A stretch of 64,000 nucleotides of DNA from Methanocalculus alkaliphilus (lineage in GTDB: Archaea > Halobacteriota > Methanomicrobia > Methanomicrobiales > Methanocorpusculaceae): positions 1 to 64,000 of the forward strand of contig NZ_JALJYG010000004.1 in assembly GCF_024170505.1 (NCBI RefSeq), written 5' to 3'. The notes beneath the pieces are model-generated. The model saw only the letters and a list, made by a program, of their open reading frames with translations, was not told where the DNA came from and made no database searches. Numbering within the stretch: position 1 is the stretch's first letter; every line of letters begins with the position of its first letter. Both the position numbers and the translations under genes were made by a program. Shown here in pieces: positions 1 through 8,265 of the stretch.

Positions 1-170
1 CCATACTGGCATTATATTTGTTTGTACATATAATTGTACTTTATGGTTTTTCAATATAATTAGGTGGTACTTTTACAAAGGGTTCGCAAAGTGAGATCTA
101 CGCGTTTATCGCCTTTATAATCCGGCGAAGCGGTATCTTTTCAGAGAATATCTCATTCTTTGGACCAATC

Positions 171-1355
171 ATGGCAATAAAAACCGAGAAAGTTGGTTTT
201 TTTGATAGATTCATCCCTTTCGGTTCAATTCTGCGGGTCTACGGAACCGTTGGGGTTCTGATGGTCGTCGTCATATCGGGGCTGATGACGTATCTTCTGC
301 TGAAAACAACAGAACTCACTCTCCTCACACAGCCAGAGCCGACAGATTTCCAGAAACCGCAGAACATTCTCCTCATCCCCGGCATCAACGAGTTCATCCC
401 ATCGAGCTTTGCGGTCTGGACCGCTCTTGTTCTGACCATTGCAATCCATGAATTCGGTCATGGGATTCTCTGCAGGGTTGAGGGGATAGCTGTCAAAAGC
501 ACCGGACTTCTCCTGGCAGTCATCCCGATCGGCGCATTTGTCGAGCCGGACGAAGATGATCTCAATAAGACTCATGGTATGGCAAAGATGCGGATGTTTG
601 GTGCAGGAATAGCAAACAATCTCACCATCGGGGTCATCTGTTTCATCGCCCTTGTTCTGCTCCTCGGAATGGTTACTCCCTCCCCAACCCCTATCGTGAA
701 CGGGGTATATCAGGATTATCCTGCGTGGGAAGCGGATCTTCCGTATCCCTCCATCATCACCATGGTAAACGGTGCTCCCGTCCAGACGCGTGATGAGGTT
801 TCAGCTCTTCTTCAGGAGACTTCACCCGGGGATGCCATTACCCTGACGGTTGATAAGGATGGTCTGGTGACCAGCCATACCCTTACCCTTTCTGCATGGC
901 CGGAAGAGCTGGAGACGGGATATGAATCAGGCTTTATGGGGATAACATATTATGACAGTGAGCAGGTCGTTCACGTCTTTGGGAACCTGGCCTCGCCTCA
1001 GGGGATGCTCTATCTTCTGATAGCACCGCTGAATATCGTTCCTGGTGCGGAGTTCCTCCGGGTGATCCCGTATGAATCTGTGGAGAGCACCTATCTCCAG
1101 GTGCCTTTTGATGGATTCTGGGGTGTGATCCACCTCCTCTTCTGGATTGGGTGGATCAATATCATGGTCGGGATCTTCAATGCCCTCCCGATGGTGCCGC
1201 TTGACGGGGGATATATTCTCAAAGAAGGGCTGCACAGGCTCCTTGACCGGCGCGGCCTTGCAGGATATGTGGACAGGATTGTCAGCACAGTATCCTGGGC
1301 AGTCCTCCTGATGCTGATGGCACCCATCCTTCTGCCCTATCTCTTCCACCTCTGA
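171..1355 (+). CDS. Site-2 protease family (M50) membrane metalloprotease with PDZ domain
   Basis: This is an intramembrane zinc protease of the M50 (S2P/RseP) family, which cleaves transmembrane substrates. An N-terminal membrane segment lies at about residues 20-45. The zinc motif HEFGH is at residues 93-97 inside a second hydrophobic stretch. A PDZ-like region covers about 175-240. The second metal motif, N-A-L-P-M-V-P-L-D-G-G, lies at about 338-348 and supplies the third zinc ligand, so the active site looks complete. The last 30 residues form another membrane helix. The 394-residue length suits archaeal members. The ATG at 171 follows AT-rich DNA with possible TATA elements. The substrate is unknown, and the convergent neighbour does not help to predict it. 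Confidence 0.9.
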   Translation: MAIKTEKVGFFDRFIPFGSILRVYGTVGVLMVVVISGLMTYLLLKTTELTLLTQPEPTDFQKPQNILLIPGINEFIPSSFAVWTALVLTIAIHEFGHGILCRVEGIAVKSTGLLLAVIPIGAFVEPDEDDLNKTHGMAKMRMFGAGIANNLTIGVICFIALVLLLGMVTPSPTPIVNGVYQDYPAWEADLPYPSIITMVNGAPVQTRDEVSALLQETSPGDAITLTVDKDGLVTSHTLTLSAWPEELETGYESGFMGITYYDSEQVVHVFGNLASPQGMLYLLIAPLNIVPGAEFLRVIPYESVESTYLQVPFDGFWGVIHLLFWIGWINIMVGIFNALPMVPLDGGYILKEGLHRLLDRRGLAGYVDRIVSTVSWAVLLMLMAPILLPYLFHL

Positions 1356-1361
1356 TTTTTG

Positions 1362-1787
1362 TCAGTTTCGGACCATCGGAATTGCATTACAGCCTTCCAT
1401 CTCCCCGAAACAGAAGAGGAATCGCTCGCGAATCGTCTGAGGCATCTGCCTCTCCGCGATCCGGGTGAAGCCAAGAGAGCTGTAGAATGATATGAGCGGG
1501 AGTGTTGAATGGATGTAGATCGGCGCTCCTCCGCAGGCTGCAAGGAGGGCTTCGACGGTGAGGCGGGCGTACCCCTTACCGCGATGAACTTCCGGAGTGA
1601 AGACACAATCCATCTCAAAGCCATCGGGATGCCGGGTGCATCGGGCTGTTGAGGCGAGCACCCCGTCTTCAAAAACCCCGAAGATCCGTTCATGTCCCGG
1701 ATCTGCCTTCTGGCCACGATACTGGATCCAGAGATGTTCTGCATCCCGGAATTCTTCTCTTCTGAGTTCACGAACAGTCGGTGTCAT
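1362..1787 (-). CDS. GNAT family N-acetyltransferase
   Basis: This 141-residue protein has the GNAT fold. The acetyl-CoA binding motif is visible as V-H-R-G-K-G-Y-A-R-L-T at about residues 68-78 (the R/Q-x-x-G-x-G/A signature). The C-terminal part carries the usual aromatic stretch (ISFYSSLGF). It should transfer an acetyl group from acetyl-CoA to an amine, but the substrate cannot be deduced. The ATG at 1787 is preceded by a GAGG ribosome binding site (read on the minus strand). The gene is convergent with the site-2 protease, with only six bases between the two stops. Confidence 0.85.
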   Translation of the reverse strand: MTPTVRELRREEFRDAEHLWIQYRGQKADPGHERIFGVFEDGVLASTARCTRHPDGFEMDCVFTPEVHRGKGYARLTVEALLAACGGAPIYIHSTLPLISFYSSLGFTRIAERQMPQTIRERFLFCFGEMEGCNAIPMVRN

Positions 1788-1863
1788 TTCTTCCTCTGTT
1801 CTGAATATGGTAAATGAATAAAAAAAGGTTGTAGTCAGCGATCTGCTGATCTCTTCTCTGACG

Positions 1864-2946
1864 CTACTCTTTTGGATCGAGCTTCTCTTTTGCGATCATC
1901 TTCACATCAGATGTCTCGATATTCTCAATATCCTTTAGGATCTCCTGGGCAGAGGTGATGGCTTCATCCTTGCCGGGCATATCCCCGAGGATCTCGTCTG
2001 AAAGATCAAGAAGGCTCTCGGTCTCTTCCATATGCTCTTCGGTTGCCCCAAGGAACCTGGCACTCTGCTTGATGAGACTTGAGATCTCAAACGGCAGGAC
2101 GATCTTTGTCGATTCCCCTTCTGCCATCTTCTTCAATGCATCCAGCGAGAGGACGGTGATTGAACGCTTGTCCAGTGCGCGTGATCCGACGGAGAGGATA
2201 CGCAGCCCCTGTGCCTCACCCTGGGCGACCAGGATCTTACTCTGCCGGTCTCCTTCTGCCCTGAGGATCTTACTCTGCCGCTCACCCTCTGCCTCAAGGA
2301 TCATACTCTGCCGGAGACCTTCTGCACTGAGAATGGCAGCACGCTTCTCACCATCTGCCCGAAGGATTGCAGCACGCCGCTCACGCTCGGCAGACGTCTG
2401 TTCGGTCATCGCCTTCTTGACGGCGCCGATCGGATCAACTTCTTTGATCTCGACCCGCTCAACCTTGACACCCCATTGGTCGGTCTCCCGGTCAAGCATG
2501 TCCCGGAGCTTGTTATTGATGAGATCCCTGTTATAGAGCACCTCGTCAAGCTCCATATCGCCTATGATACCACGGAGGCTTGTCTGGGCAAGGGCAACGG
2601 TTGCAGCCTTGTATGCGGCAACCTCAAAGTATGCCTTCTCGGGATCCATCACACGGACGTAGATGATTGCATCAACATTTGTCGGCGAGTTATCCTTTGT
2701 GATCACTTCCTGTGATGGAACATCGATCACCTGGGTCCGGAGATCCAGCTTGATCACTTCGGTGATGAATGGAACGATCCATCTGAATCCGGGATTCATC
2801 CTCCCGGTATATGTTCCAAGCCGTATGGTCAGCCCCTGCTGATATGGCTGTATGATGACAACACCACGGGCAAAGACGAAAACAATCACTAAAATGAGAA
2901 TAAATGTGGTCAGGTTTAATGTAAACAGATTACCCAGAATTGACAT
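1864..2946 (-). CDS. SPFH/Band 7 (stomatin/prohibitin-like) membrane protein
   Basis: An N-terminal membrane helix (residues 5-30) is followed by a Band 7/SPFH domain (about 30-190). This is the slipin family, which forms membrane-associated oligomers. Residues about 185-250 are an alpha-helical stretch of near-repeats of the form (R)-x-x-x-I-L-x-A-E/D-G-E/x-R-Q-S, which is visible as repetitive DNA and predicts a long coiled coil. The tail is acidic. The start ATG overlaps the stop of the upstream NfeD gene by one base (TAATG), with GGAGG placed before it, so the two genes are translationally coupled. SPFH-NfeD pairs are widespread and are thought to act in membrane organisation or protein quality control; the exact role here is not known. 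Confidence 0.9.
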   Translation of the reverse strand: MSILGNLFTLNLTTFILILVIVFVFARGVVIIQPYQQGLTIRLGTYTGRMNPGFRWIVPFITEVIKLDLRTQVIDVPSQEVITKDNSPTNVDAIIYVRVMDPEKAYFEVAAYKAATVALAQTSLRGIIGDMELDEVLYNRDLINNKLRDMLDRETDQWGVKVERVEIKEVDPIGAVKKAMTEQTSAERERRAAILRADGEKRAAILSAEGLRQSMILEAEGERQSKILRAEGDRQSKILVAQGEAQGLRILSVGSRALDKRSITVLSLDALKKMAEGESTKIVLPFEISSLIKQSARFLGATEEHMEETESLLDLSDEILGDMPGKDEAITSAQEILKDIENIETSDVKMIAKEKLDPKE

Positions 2947-3401
2947 TATTCATGTACCTCCTCAACAATAACATGCACTCCCTCTGAACTGATGACCCGG
3001 ACGGGTGTTCCCGGAGGGAGTACTCTTCCGGTTGAGCGTGCGCTCCACTCGACACCGGCGATTGAGACCCTCCCAAAGACTTCATCACCGCCAACCTCTC
3101 GTGTCACTCTTCCTTCCCTGCCAACCAGCGAGTCCCTGCTCATGGTGGTCGGCAGCTGCTCGGGGGAGAGCCGCCGATAGAGGAGGACGGAGAGGCTTGC
3201 TGCAATCAATGCTGAGGCTACCCCGAGGATAACACCCCAGACCGTATTGAATACATCAATACCCATCAGGAACATGATACCCAGAACGATCATCGTCGTA
3301 CCAGGTACAGCTGCAAAGAATCCCGGGTTAATTGCCTCATAGAGGATGAGCAGTGCCCCGATGATGATTAGTGCAAAATACAGGTTGGTCTCAAGCACCA
3401 T
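2946..3401 (-). CDS. NfeD family membrane protein
   Basis: The 151-residue protein has three hydrophobic segments (about residues 7-25, 30-48 and 52-75) followed by a soluble OB-fold-like NfeD C-terminal domain (about 90-150) containing G-R-E-G-R-V and a terminal V-I-V-E-E-V. This is the short NfeD type lacking the ClpP-like protease domain. It is the first gene of a two-gene operon with the SPFH protein, and its stop overlaps the SPFH start. NfeD proteins are known partners of stomatins; the pair is expected to sit in the cytoplasmic membrane. Confidence 0.88.
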   Translation of the reverse strand: MVLETNLYFALIIIGALLILYEAINPGFFAAVPGTTMIVLGIMFLMGIDVFNTVWGVILGVASALIAASLSVLLYRRLSPEQLPTTMSRDSLVGREGRVTREVGGDEVFGRVSIAGVEWSARSTGRVLPPGTPVRVISSEGVHVIVEEVHE

Positions 3402-3447
3402 ATGGATAGATGGGGGGGAGGAGGTATAATTCCTTCCTTCAATCCAT

Positions 3448-4302
3448 TTATCTGAGGATGCGGGCGATCTTCACACCTTTCGGCACACCCAGATCCCGCG
3501 CAACCGGCTCACACTTCACCATCATCAGAGCGGCAATCGGGGGGAGTCCTTTATAGTCCGAAAGGGATTCATAGTTGGCAAGACCTTTGGAGATGATAAG
3601 GGTCGCTTTCTGGAGTGCCTGCCGCAGATCAGCGGGGATACAGGTGAGGTTGACCCCAAGTTCGGCGCCACCTCCTGTGGTGGTGAGGTGGTCGGCGACC
3701 TCCTCTATCCCGGCATCGCGTGCCTCATCCAGTGTCGCGTCATTGAGCATGGGTGCCTCTTTGACAGCCACAGTGACATGCGCACCAAGATTCTTCAGTT
3801 CCTCGATGAGGAGCTTGTCAAAGAGGATCTCTCCTGTATTATCGGTGAAGTAGACAACTCTGCGCGCACGTTCGGCGATCTCATCAGAGTCGTCATGGTA
3901 GAGCCCCTCCTCAAACTCACGCCTGAAAAATTCTGTGTAATCTTCGGCGATGGTATGTCCAAGAACACCGTAATCGATGGAATTTCCGATCGTGGCTGCA
4001 AGGATGGCTGACCTGAGATCTGTAATACAGGGCCGTACCTTCAGCAGAACCTCACGGGCGGTCTGTGTATCAGCATATTTCAGTGTCCTGTACGGATCCG
4101 TCGATCCGACGGTTCTGTAACAGCATCGGTGAACTGCCCCGGCAATAACGGGTGCCGGCACCTCATCGTTCCATCGCTCTTCAAGCAGGATCCGGGCGGC
4201 ATCGACTGCCTCATCGATCCGGTTTGGATCATTTGTGCAGAGTGATGCTTCAAAACGTACGCGGGAGAGGAGACAATCCCTGCAATCATCGGTAATTCTC
4301 AT
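3448..4302 (-). CDS. DUF89 / ARMT1-like damage-control phosphatase family protein
   Basis: This 284-residue protein belongs to the DUF89 metal-dependent phosphatases, archaeal AF1104-like branch. Visible signatures are the N-terminal Cys pair C-x2-C (residues 8-11), the G-N-S-I-D-Y-G motif near residue 106, the D-N-T-G-E-I-L-F-D motif near 155 (metal and phosphate site), and the late G-L-A-N-Y-E and K-C-E-P-V-A motifs. Family members hydrolyse phosphate from damaged or overflow sugar-phosphate metabolites; the actual substrate in methanogens is not established. The start at 4302 lies just upstream of tRNA-Pro on the same strand. The gene reads as intact. Confidence 0.85.
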   Translation of the reverse strand: MRITDDCRDCLLSRVRFEASLCTNDPNRIDEAVDAARILLEERWNDEVPAPVIAGAVHRCCYRTVGSTDPYRTLKYADTQTAREVLLKVRPCITDLRSAILAATIGNSIDYGVLGHTIAEDYTEFFRREFEEGLYHDDSDEIAERARRVVYFTDNTGEILFDKLLIEELKNLGAHVTVAVKEAPMLNDATLDEARDAGIEEVADHLTTTGGGAELGVNLTCIPADLRQALQKATLIISKGLANYESLSDYKGLPPIAALMMVKCEPVARDLGVPKGVKIARILR

Positions 4303-4333
4303 ATGATCAACCTGGTGTTAGAAAGAGTTGAAT

Positions 4334-4406
4334 GGGGCCACTGCGATTTGAACGCAGGTCAGAAGACCCCCAGTCTCCTAGGATGGCCAGGCTACCCTAT
4401 GGCCCC
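4334..4406 (-). tRNA. tRNA-Pro (anticodon GGG)
   Basis: On the minus strand a 73-base cloverleaf can be folded. The acceptor stem begins GGGGCCA and ends TGGCCCC without an encoded CCA. The anticodon stem GGAGA/TCTTC holds the loop CTGGGGG, giving anticodon GGG. The T-arm contains GTTCAAATC. No intron is seen. Confidence 0.93.
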
Positions 4407-4645
4407 GTCCTACATACATTCGGGATGATGATTTATGTAGTTTACTCTTTTGTTACGGGATGAGCGGGGCTGGTCTTCTTTCTCACTTCCACAAAAAAGG
4501 AAAAAGGTATTTAAGTCTACAGTTAACCAATGATTAATTTATCAGTGTCCATAGATCTTCCGGGCTGATTGCCGTGCCGGGGCGATCAGAAGGTGCAGGA
4601 AACGGTCATAGGTCGGAATCTGGAAAATGCTGGAGATTTTTATAG

Positions 4646-5020
4646 ATGTCATCATCAGGTACGCTTAAAGAGAAGGTTCGCCATTTTATCAATGATATCC
4701 TGGCTGTTCCGGGGGTGATCGAATGTGCCCTTGTCTCAAATGATGGTATTCTCATCGGAAAGTCCTTTGAAGATCCCATCTCGGCACAGTCGTTTGGAGC
4801 GATGTGTGCGACGATGATCGCCTCTTCAGAAGCAGCGGCTTCTGTCGTCGGTATGACAACTCCGCTCTGGGCTCTTGTCAGGAGTGATGAGAGGATGATC
4901 ATCATTGTCGGGGGCGGCCCCCGTCTCCTGATCGCTGCGATTGTCGATGGTGGTGCAGATATTAAGGAGGTATCAGCCAGGCTCCTTGACATTGGCGAAT
5001 CTATTGGAGGCACGCTCTGA
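4646..5020 (+). CDS. Roadblock/LC7 domain protein
   Basis: The 124-residue protein matches the Roadblock/LC7 fold. Early helices are followed by V-P-G-V-I-E-C-A-L-V-S-N-D-G-I-L-I, a characteristic beta-strand turn, then the central helix and the strand M-I-I-I-V-G-G-G-P-R-L-L. In bacteria and archaea these proteins often regulate small GTPases (MglB type) or act as signalling adaptors. The gene overlaps the following response regulator by one base (TGATG), so the two are probably co-translated. No GTPase gene is adjacent. A TATA-like sequence (TATTTAAG) lies near 4508. Confidence 0.82.
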   Translation: MSSSGTLKEKVRHFINDILAVPGVIECALVSNDGILIGKSFEDPISAQSFGAMCATMIASSEAAASVVGMTTPLWALVRSDERMIIIVGGGPRLLIAAIVDGGADIKEVSARLLDIGESIGGTL

Positions 5021-5655
5021 TGACCGCCACCATCCTGGTTATTGATGATAATCCTGCAATTGTTGAAGTCTTTGTTACCATGCTCAGGAGAGGGGGATAT
5101 GAGACCTATTCTGCCGGAAGCGGCCAGGAAGGCCTTAATCTCCTCGATGAAATATCTCCGGATCTGATCCTCCTTGATATCATGATGGAGCCGATGGATG
5201 GGTGGGAGACGCTTGAGAATATCAAACTCAATCCCGGAACGCGGGGTATCCCTGTTCTGATGCTGACTGCAAAGCAGCTCACTCCTGATGAGGCGCAGGA
5301 GTACGGGATGTATATTGAGGATTACATCATCAAGCCAATCACTCATAAGGAGCTCTATGATGGCATTGAACATGTCCTGGCACGGAGGCGGGAGATTGCT
5401 GAAGCTATTCATCTTGCTGAGGAGCGGGGCACAAATACAGCGCTCGTCACTGAATATGCGCGCCTTGTGAAGAGTGTTGATGTCAACAGACGTCTCATCC
5501 GGATTCTTGAGAACACCTATTCGTTAAAAGATCCAAGGATAGGCAGTGTCGATAAGATTGAGATTGCCATACGAAATATGAAAAATGGCCTCTCCATGCA
5601 GGAGACCCGTCTTGAAGAGCTTCGGGATCTGATCGGGGTTGGAAAGGCCGATTAG
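5020..5655 (+). CDS. Response regulator with CheY-like receiver domain
   Basis: Residues 3-120 form a REC domain. The acidic pair is D-D at residues 9-10, the phospho-acceptor Asp lies in L-I-L-L-D-I-M-M-E-P near 53, the conserved Thr is in L-M-L-T-A-K near 84, and Lys is in I-I-K-P near 107. The C-terminal ~90 residues are helical and probably coiled coil, with no recognisable DNA-binding or enzyme output domain. It is co-transcribed with the Roadblock protein, suggesting a two-component input into a Roadblock-regulated complex. No histidine kinase is encoded nearby, so the cognate kinase must lie elsewhere. Confidence 0.88.
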   Translation: MTATILVIDDNPAIVEVFVTMLRRGGYETYSAGSGQEGLNLLDEISPDLILLDIMMEPMDGWETLENIKLNPGTRGIPVLMLTAKQLTPDEAQEYGMYIEDYIIKPITHKELYDGIEHVLARRREIAEAIHLAEERGTNTALVTEYARLVKSVDVNRRLIRILENTYSLKDPRIGSVDKIEIAIRNMKNGLSMQETRLEELRDLIGVGKAD

Positions 5656-5664
5656 TCACCATCC

Positions 5665-5673
5665 TTTTTTTTT
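5665..5673 (+). terminator. Oligo-T tract between convergent genes
   Basis: A run of nine T residues directly follows the response regulator stop. U-rich tracts without a strong hairpin are the usual archaeal termination signal. It borders the stop of the convergent PsiE-like gene. Confidence 0.5.
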
Positions 5674-6186
5674 CTACATCTCGGTCTTCCAGAGGACAAA
5701 TATACCTGCGATTAATACTCCGATGATCCCGATGATTGCGATGGATTCGGTGATATGCATCTCCTCGACATTGATGATCAGAACTTTTCGTACCATGGCG
5801 GTCAGTCCTGCAATAAGTATCGGCCTGACGAGGATGCGCCCGGTCCTGAAATAGGAGGTGACGGTCTCGAGAACCTCTACCACGATGATCGTCAGAAGAA
5901 GGACATACAGAATTTCAACAATTCCCTGGATGAGGTTTTCATGTGAGAATATTGTCAGTATCAGATATACGGCATCAAAGAACGTCAGGAGTGCGATTAT
6001 GATCAGAAGGACTGCAATGAGGGCATAGATGATGAGGGTACTTCTTGATATGAAATCAAGAACCGTCTTCATTGTCGGGCTGAGATGATCATAGTCTGAC
6101 ATACGTTTTAGCTCACGTGATGAATACTTCTTTTTGCGCGCCAGAGAAAAGGGTGTCGATCCATACCTGATTTGCATTCCTCTCAT
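5674..6186 (-). CDS. PsiE-like (phosphate-starvation-inducible E family) membrane protein
   Basis: The protein has four predicted membrane helices: about residues 45-70, 80-100, 120-140 and 145-165 of the longest reading. It also has the PsiE-type core of a long helix followed by V-V-E-V-L-E-T-V and R-x-x-L-V-R-P-I-L-I-A-G-L-T-A-M-V-R-K-V. PsiE proteins are small inner-membrane proteins of unknown mechanism. The start is uncertain: ATG at 6186 gives 170 residues, while ATG at 6102 gives a protein that begins just before the first conserved helix. Nothing nearby points to phosphate regulation. Confidence 0.75.
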   Translation of the reverse strand: MRGMQIRYGSTPFSLARKKKYSSRELKRMSDYDHLSPTMKTVLDFISRSTLIIYALIAVLLIIIALLTFFDAVYLILTIFSHENLIQGIVEILYVLLLTIIVVEVLETVTSYFRTGRILVRPILIAGLTAMVRKVLIINVEEMHITESIAIIGIIGVLIAGIFVLWKTEM

Positions 6187-6283
6187 TCAGACCTGGTATC
6201 TACCGGGGATGGCGACGAGGATTAATCAGTTACCTTTATATGTGCTCATGACGTTTTTATAATGCTAGGTTTCATTGACCAGT

Positions 6284-6357
6284 GGGTCCGTAGCTCAGTC
6301 AGGCAGAGCGCCTGGCTTTTAACCAGGTGGTCGGGGGTTCAAATCCCCTCGGGCCCG
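6284..6357 (+). tRNA. tRNA-Lys (anticodon TTT)
   Basis: A 74-base cloverleaf begins GGGTCCG and closes with CGGGCCC plus discriminator G. The anticodon arm is CCTGG-CTTTTAA-CCAGG, giving anticodon TTT. The T-arm is GGGGGTTCAAATCCCC. The gene lies just upstream of the RNA polymerase operon. Confidence 0.96.
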
Positions 6358-6360
6358 TTT

Positions 6361-6383
6361 CCACGGCTGAAGCTGTGGTTTTT
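6361..6383 (+). terminator. Hairpin plus T-run downstream of tRNA-Lys
   Basis: The bases CCACGGCT-GA-AGCTGTGG form a stem of seven to eight pairs (one G-T wobble), followed at once by TTTTT. It looks like an intrinsic terminator for the tRNA. Its core (…GGCTgaAGCt…) also resembles the end hairpins of IS200/IS605-type elements, so it could be a relic of one. Confidence 0.45.
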
Positions 6384-6441
6384 GTGCGGTGAGATCTCTG
6401 AACATCATCCAATTCAACACTATTTGTAGGGGCTATCATTG

Positions 6442-6693
6442 ATGGGCACCAGGTTAAATGTTCTGATGCATGATATGGTGCCAAAGCATCAGATCATGGA
6501 AGATGAAGAAGCGAGCGAACTCCTCTCTGTTTATAATATTACGATTGAGCAGTTACCAAAAATATATCATGATGATCCGATAGTTAAAGCTGTCGAAGCC
6601 TTACCCGGCAATGTCTTACGGATCACCCGTAAGAGCCAGACTGCTGGTGAAGCTGAATCGTATCGCCTTGTTGTGAGGAGACCCAAGAAATAA
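6442..6693 (+). CDS. rpoH: DNA-directed RNA polymerase subunit H (Rpb5 homologue)
   Basis: The ~83-residue protein matches archaeal RpoH, the C-terminal domain of eukaryotic Rpb5. Signatures are [10 protein letters not shown] near the N terminus, [11 protein letters not shown], and the terminal R-I-T-R-K-S followed by Y-R-L-V-V-R-R-P-K. It is the first gene of the RNA polymerase operon, as in most Euryarchaeota, and binds the jaw of the enzyme. I take the ATG at 6442; a TTG immediately before it and an ATG at 6466 are in frame, but conserved sequence starts near the former. The next gene begins six bases after the stop. Confidence 0.93.
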   Translation: MGTRLNVLMHDMVPKHQIMEDEEASELLSVYNITIEQLPKIYHDDPIVKAVEALPGNVLRITRKSQTAGEAESYRLVVRRPKK

Positions 6694-6699
6694 TCGGAG

Positions 6700-8265
6700 A
6701 TGATCCATCTGATTGATAGAAGCGTATTATCGCAGGCATATTTTTCCAAAGATCATGTTGCACGTCACCAGTTTGAGTCGTATAACAATTTTTTAGATTT
6801 CAATCTTCAGAAAGTCGTCAATGAACAGCGTATCATCGAGACTGATATCGAACACAGAGGGAAGAATAACGAACCTGTCTGGGTCGAACTCGGAACGATC
6901 CGGGTTGAAAAGCCTATCGTCCGCGAAGCAGACGGCTCTCAGAGCGAGCTCTTTCCAACAGAGGCCCGGTTGCGCAACCTCAACTATGCCGCACCGATGA
7001 TCCTCGAGATGACCCTCTGTCAGGGTGACATACGGTATGATCCAATCGAGACGACGATTGGACAACTCCCGGTTATGATTGGGTCAAAAGCCTGTAATCT
7101 CTATGACCTCTCTGACACCGAGCGGGTTGAACGTGGTGAAGATCGACTTGATTCAGGAGGATACTTCATTGTTAACGGGACCGAGCGTGTCCTGATGACG
7201 CTTGAGGATCTCGCATCGAACAAGATCATGACCGAGTATACTGAGCGGTATAACGAACAGATACATGTATCCAAGGTCTTTTCACAGTACCGTGGATACC
7301 GGGCGCTTGTTGTTGTTGAGAAGAATAAAAAGAACCTTCTTGATGTCTCCTTCCCCTCTGTGGCAGGAAACCTCAGGTTTGCTGACCTGATGCGATCCCT
7401 TGGTCTTGAGACGGATGCAGATGTCGTCACGGCTGTCTCACGGGATGAGGATATCCTGACATACATGCTCCAGAATCTTGAAGCAGCCGAATGCAGCTCC
7501 GTCGAGGAAGGGGTCATGTATGTTGGGAAGAAACTCGCTCCAAACCAGACGAAGGAGTATCAACGGAAGCGGGCGGAGTTTGTCCTGGACAACTATCTCC
7601 TTCCGCACCTGAATTACCTTATATCGCCAACTCTCAAAGAGGGTGATCCCGGCCATGCCGAGATGGTCCTGAACGTCAGGCTTGCCAAAGCTCATTTCCT
7701 CGGGCGTATGGCAGAGGCCTGCTTCCATCTTGCACTCCATAAGAGGAAGCCGGATGATAAGGATCACTATGCAAACAAGAGGCTCAAGCTCGCTGGTGAT
7801 CTGATGGAGGACCTCTTCCGGATATCCCTGAACCGGTTGACACGGGATATCAAGTACCAGCTTGAACGTGCGAGCATGCGGCACCGTGATCTCTCGATCC
7901 AGACCGCAGTCAGGGCAGATGTTCTGACAGAGCGGCTGCTTCATCCGCTTGCGACAGGAAACTGGGTAGGTGGCCGAACCGGTGTATCCCAGCTGCTTGA
8001 CCGGATCGATCACATGTCGGTCATCTCACATCTGCGGAGGGTGATATCTCCCCTCTCACGTTCTCAGCCACACTTCGAGGCTCGTGATCTGCATCCGACG
8101 CAGTGGGGCCGTATATGCCCCTCAGAGACTCCTGAAGGACCGAATTGTGGTCTTGTAAAGAACTTTGCCCAGCTCGTTGAAGTGAGCAAGGGCATGGATG
8201 ATGATGACCATCTCAAACAGGTGCTTCTAAGCATTGGTGTGGAGCCCCTCCGAGGTGAGAACTGA
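6700..8265 (+). CDS. rpoB2: DNA-directed RNA polymerase subunit B'' (N-terminal half of B)
   Basis: The 521-residue protein is the N-terminal half of the split RNA polymerase B subunit, typical of methanogens. It includes the lobe region with [13 protein letters not shown], the fork region with [11 protein letters not shown], and H-L-R-R-V-I-S-P-L near 448. It ends shortly after [18 protein letters not shown], where the split normally falls. Its stop overlaps the B' start (TGATG). Together with B' it forms half of the catalytic cleft. Confidence 0.96.
   Translation: MIHLIDRSVLSQAYFSKDHVARHQFESYNNFLDFNLQKVVNEQRIIETDIEHRGKNNEPVWVELGTIRVEKPIVREADGSQSELFPTEARLRNLNYAAPMILEMTLCQGDIRYDPIETTIGQLPVMIGSKACNLYDLSDTERVERGEDRLDSGGYFIVNGTERVLMTLEDLASNKIMTEYTERYNEQIHVSKVFSQYRGYRALVVVEKNKKNLLDVSFPSVAGNLRFADLMRSLGLETDADVVTAVSRDEDILTYMLQNLEAAECSSVEEGVMYVGKKLAPNQTKEYQRKRAEFVLDNYLLPHLNYLISPTLKEGDPGHAEMVLNVRLAKAHFLGRMAEACFHLALHKRKPDDKDHYANKRLKLAGDLMEDLFRISLNRLTRDIKYQLERASMRHRDLSIQTAVRADVLTERLLHPLATGNWVGGRTGVSQLLDRIDHMSVISHLRRVISPLSRSQPHFEARDLHPTQWGRICPSETPEGPNCGLVKNFAQLVEVSKGMDDDDHLKQVLLSIGVEPLRGEN

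Noticed and set aside
2150-2390. Repetitive DNA inside the SPFH gene that looks like a tandem repeat or CRISPR-like pattern
   Set aside because: It encodes the regular helical repeats of the SPFH protein and is in frame throughout; there are no spacers.
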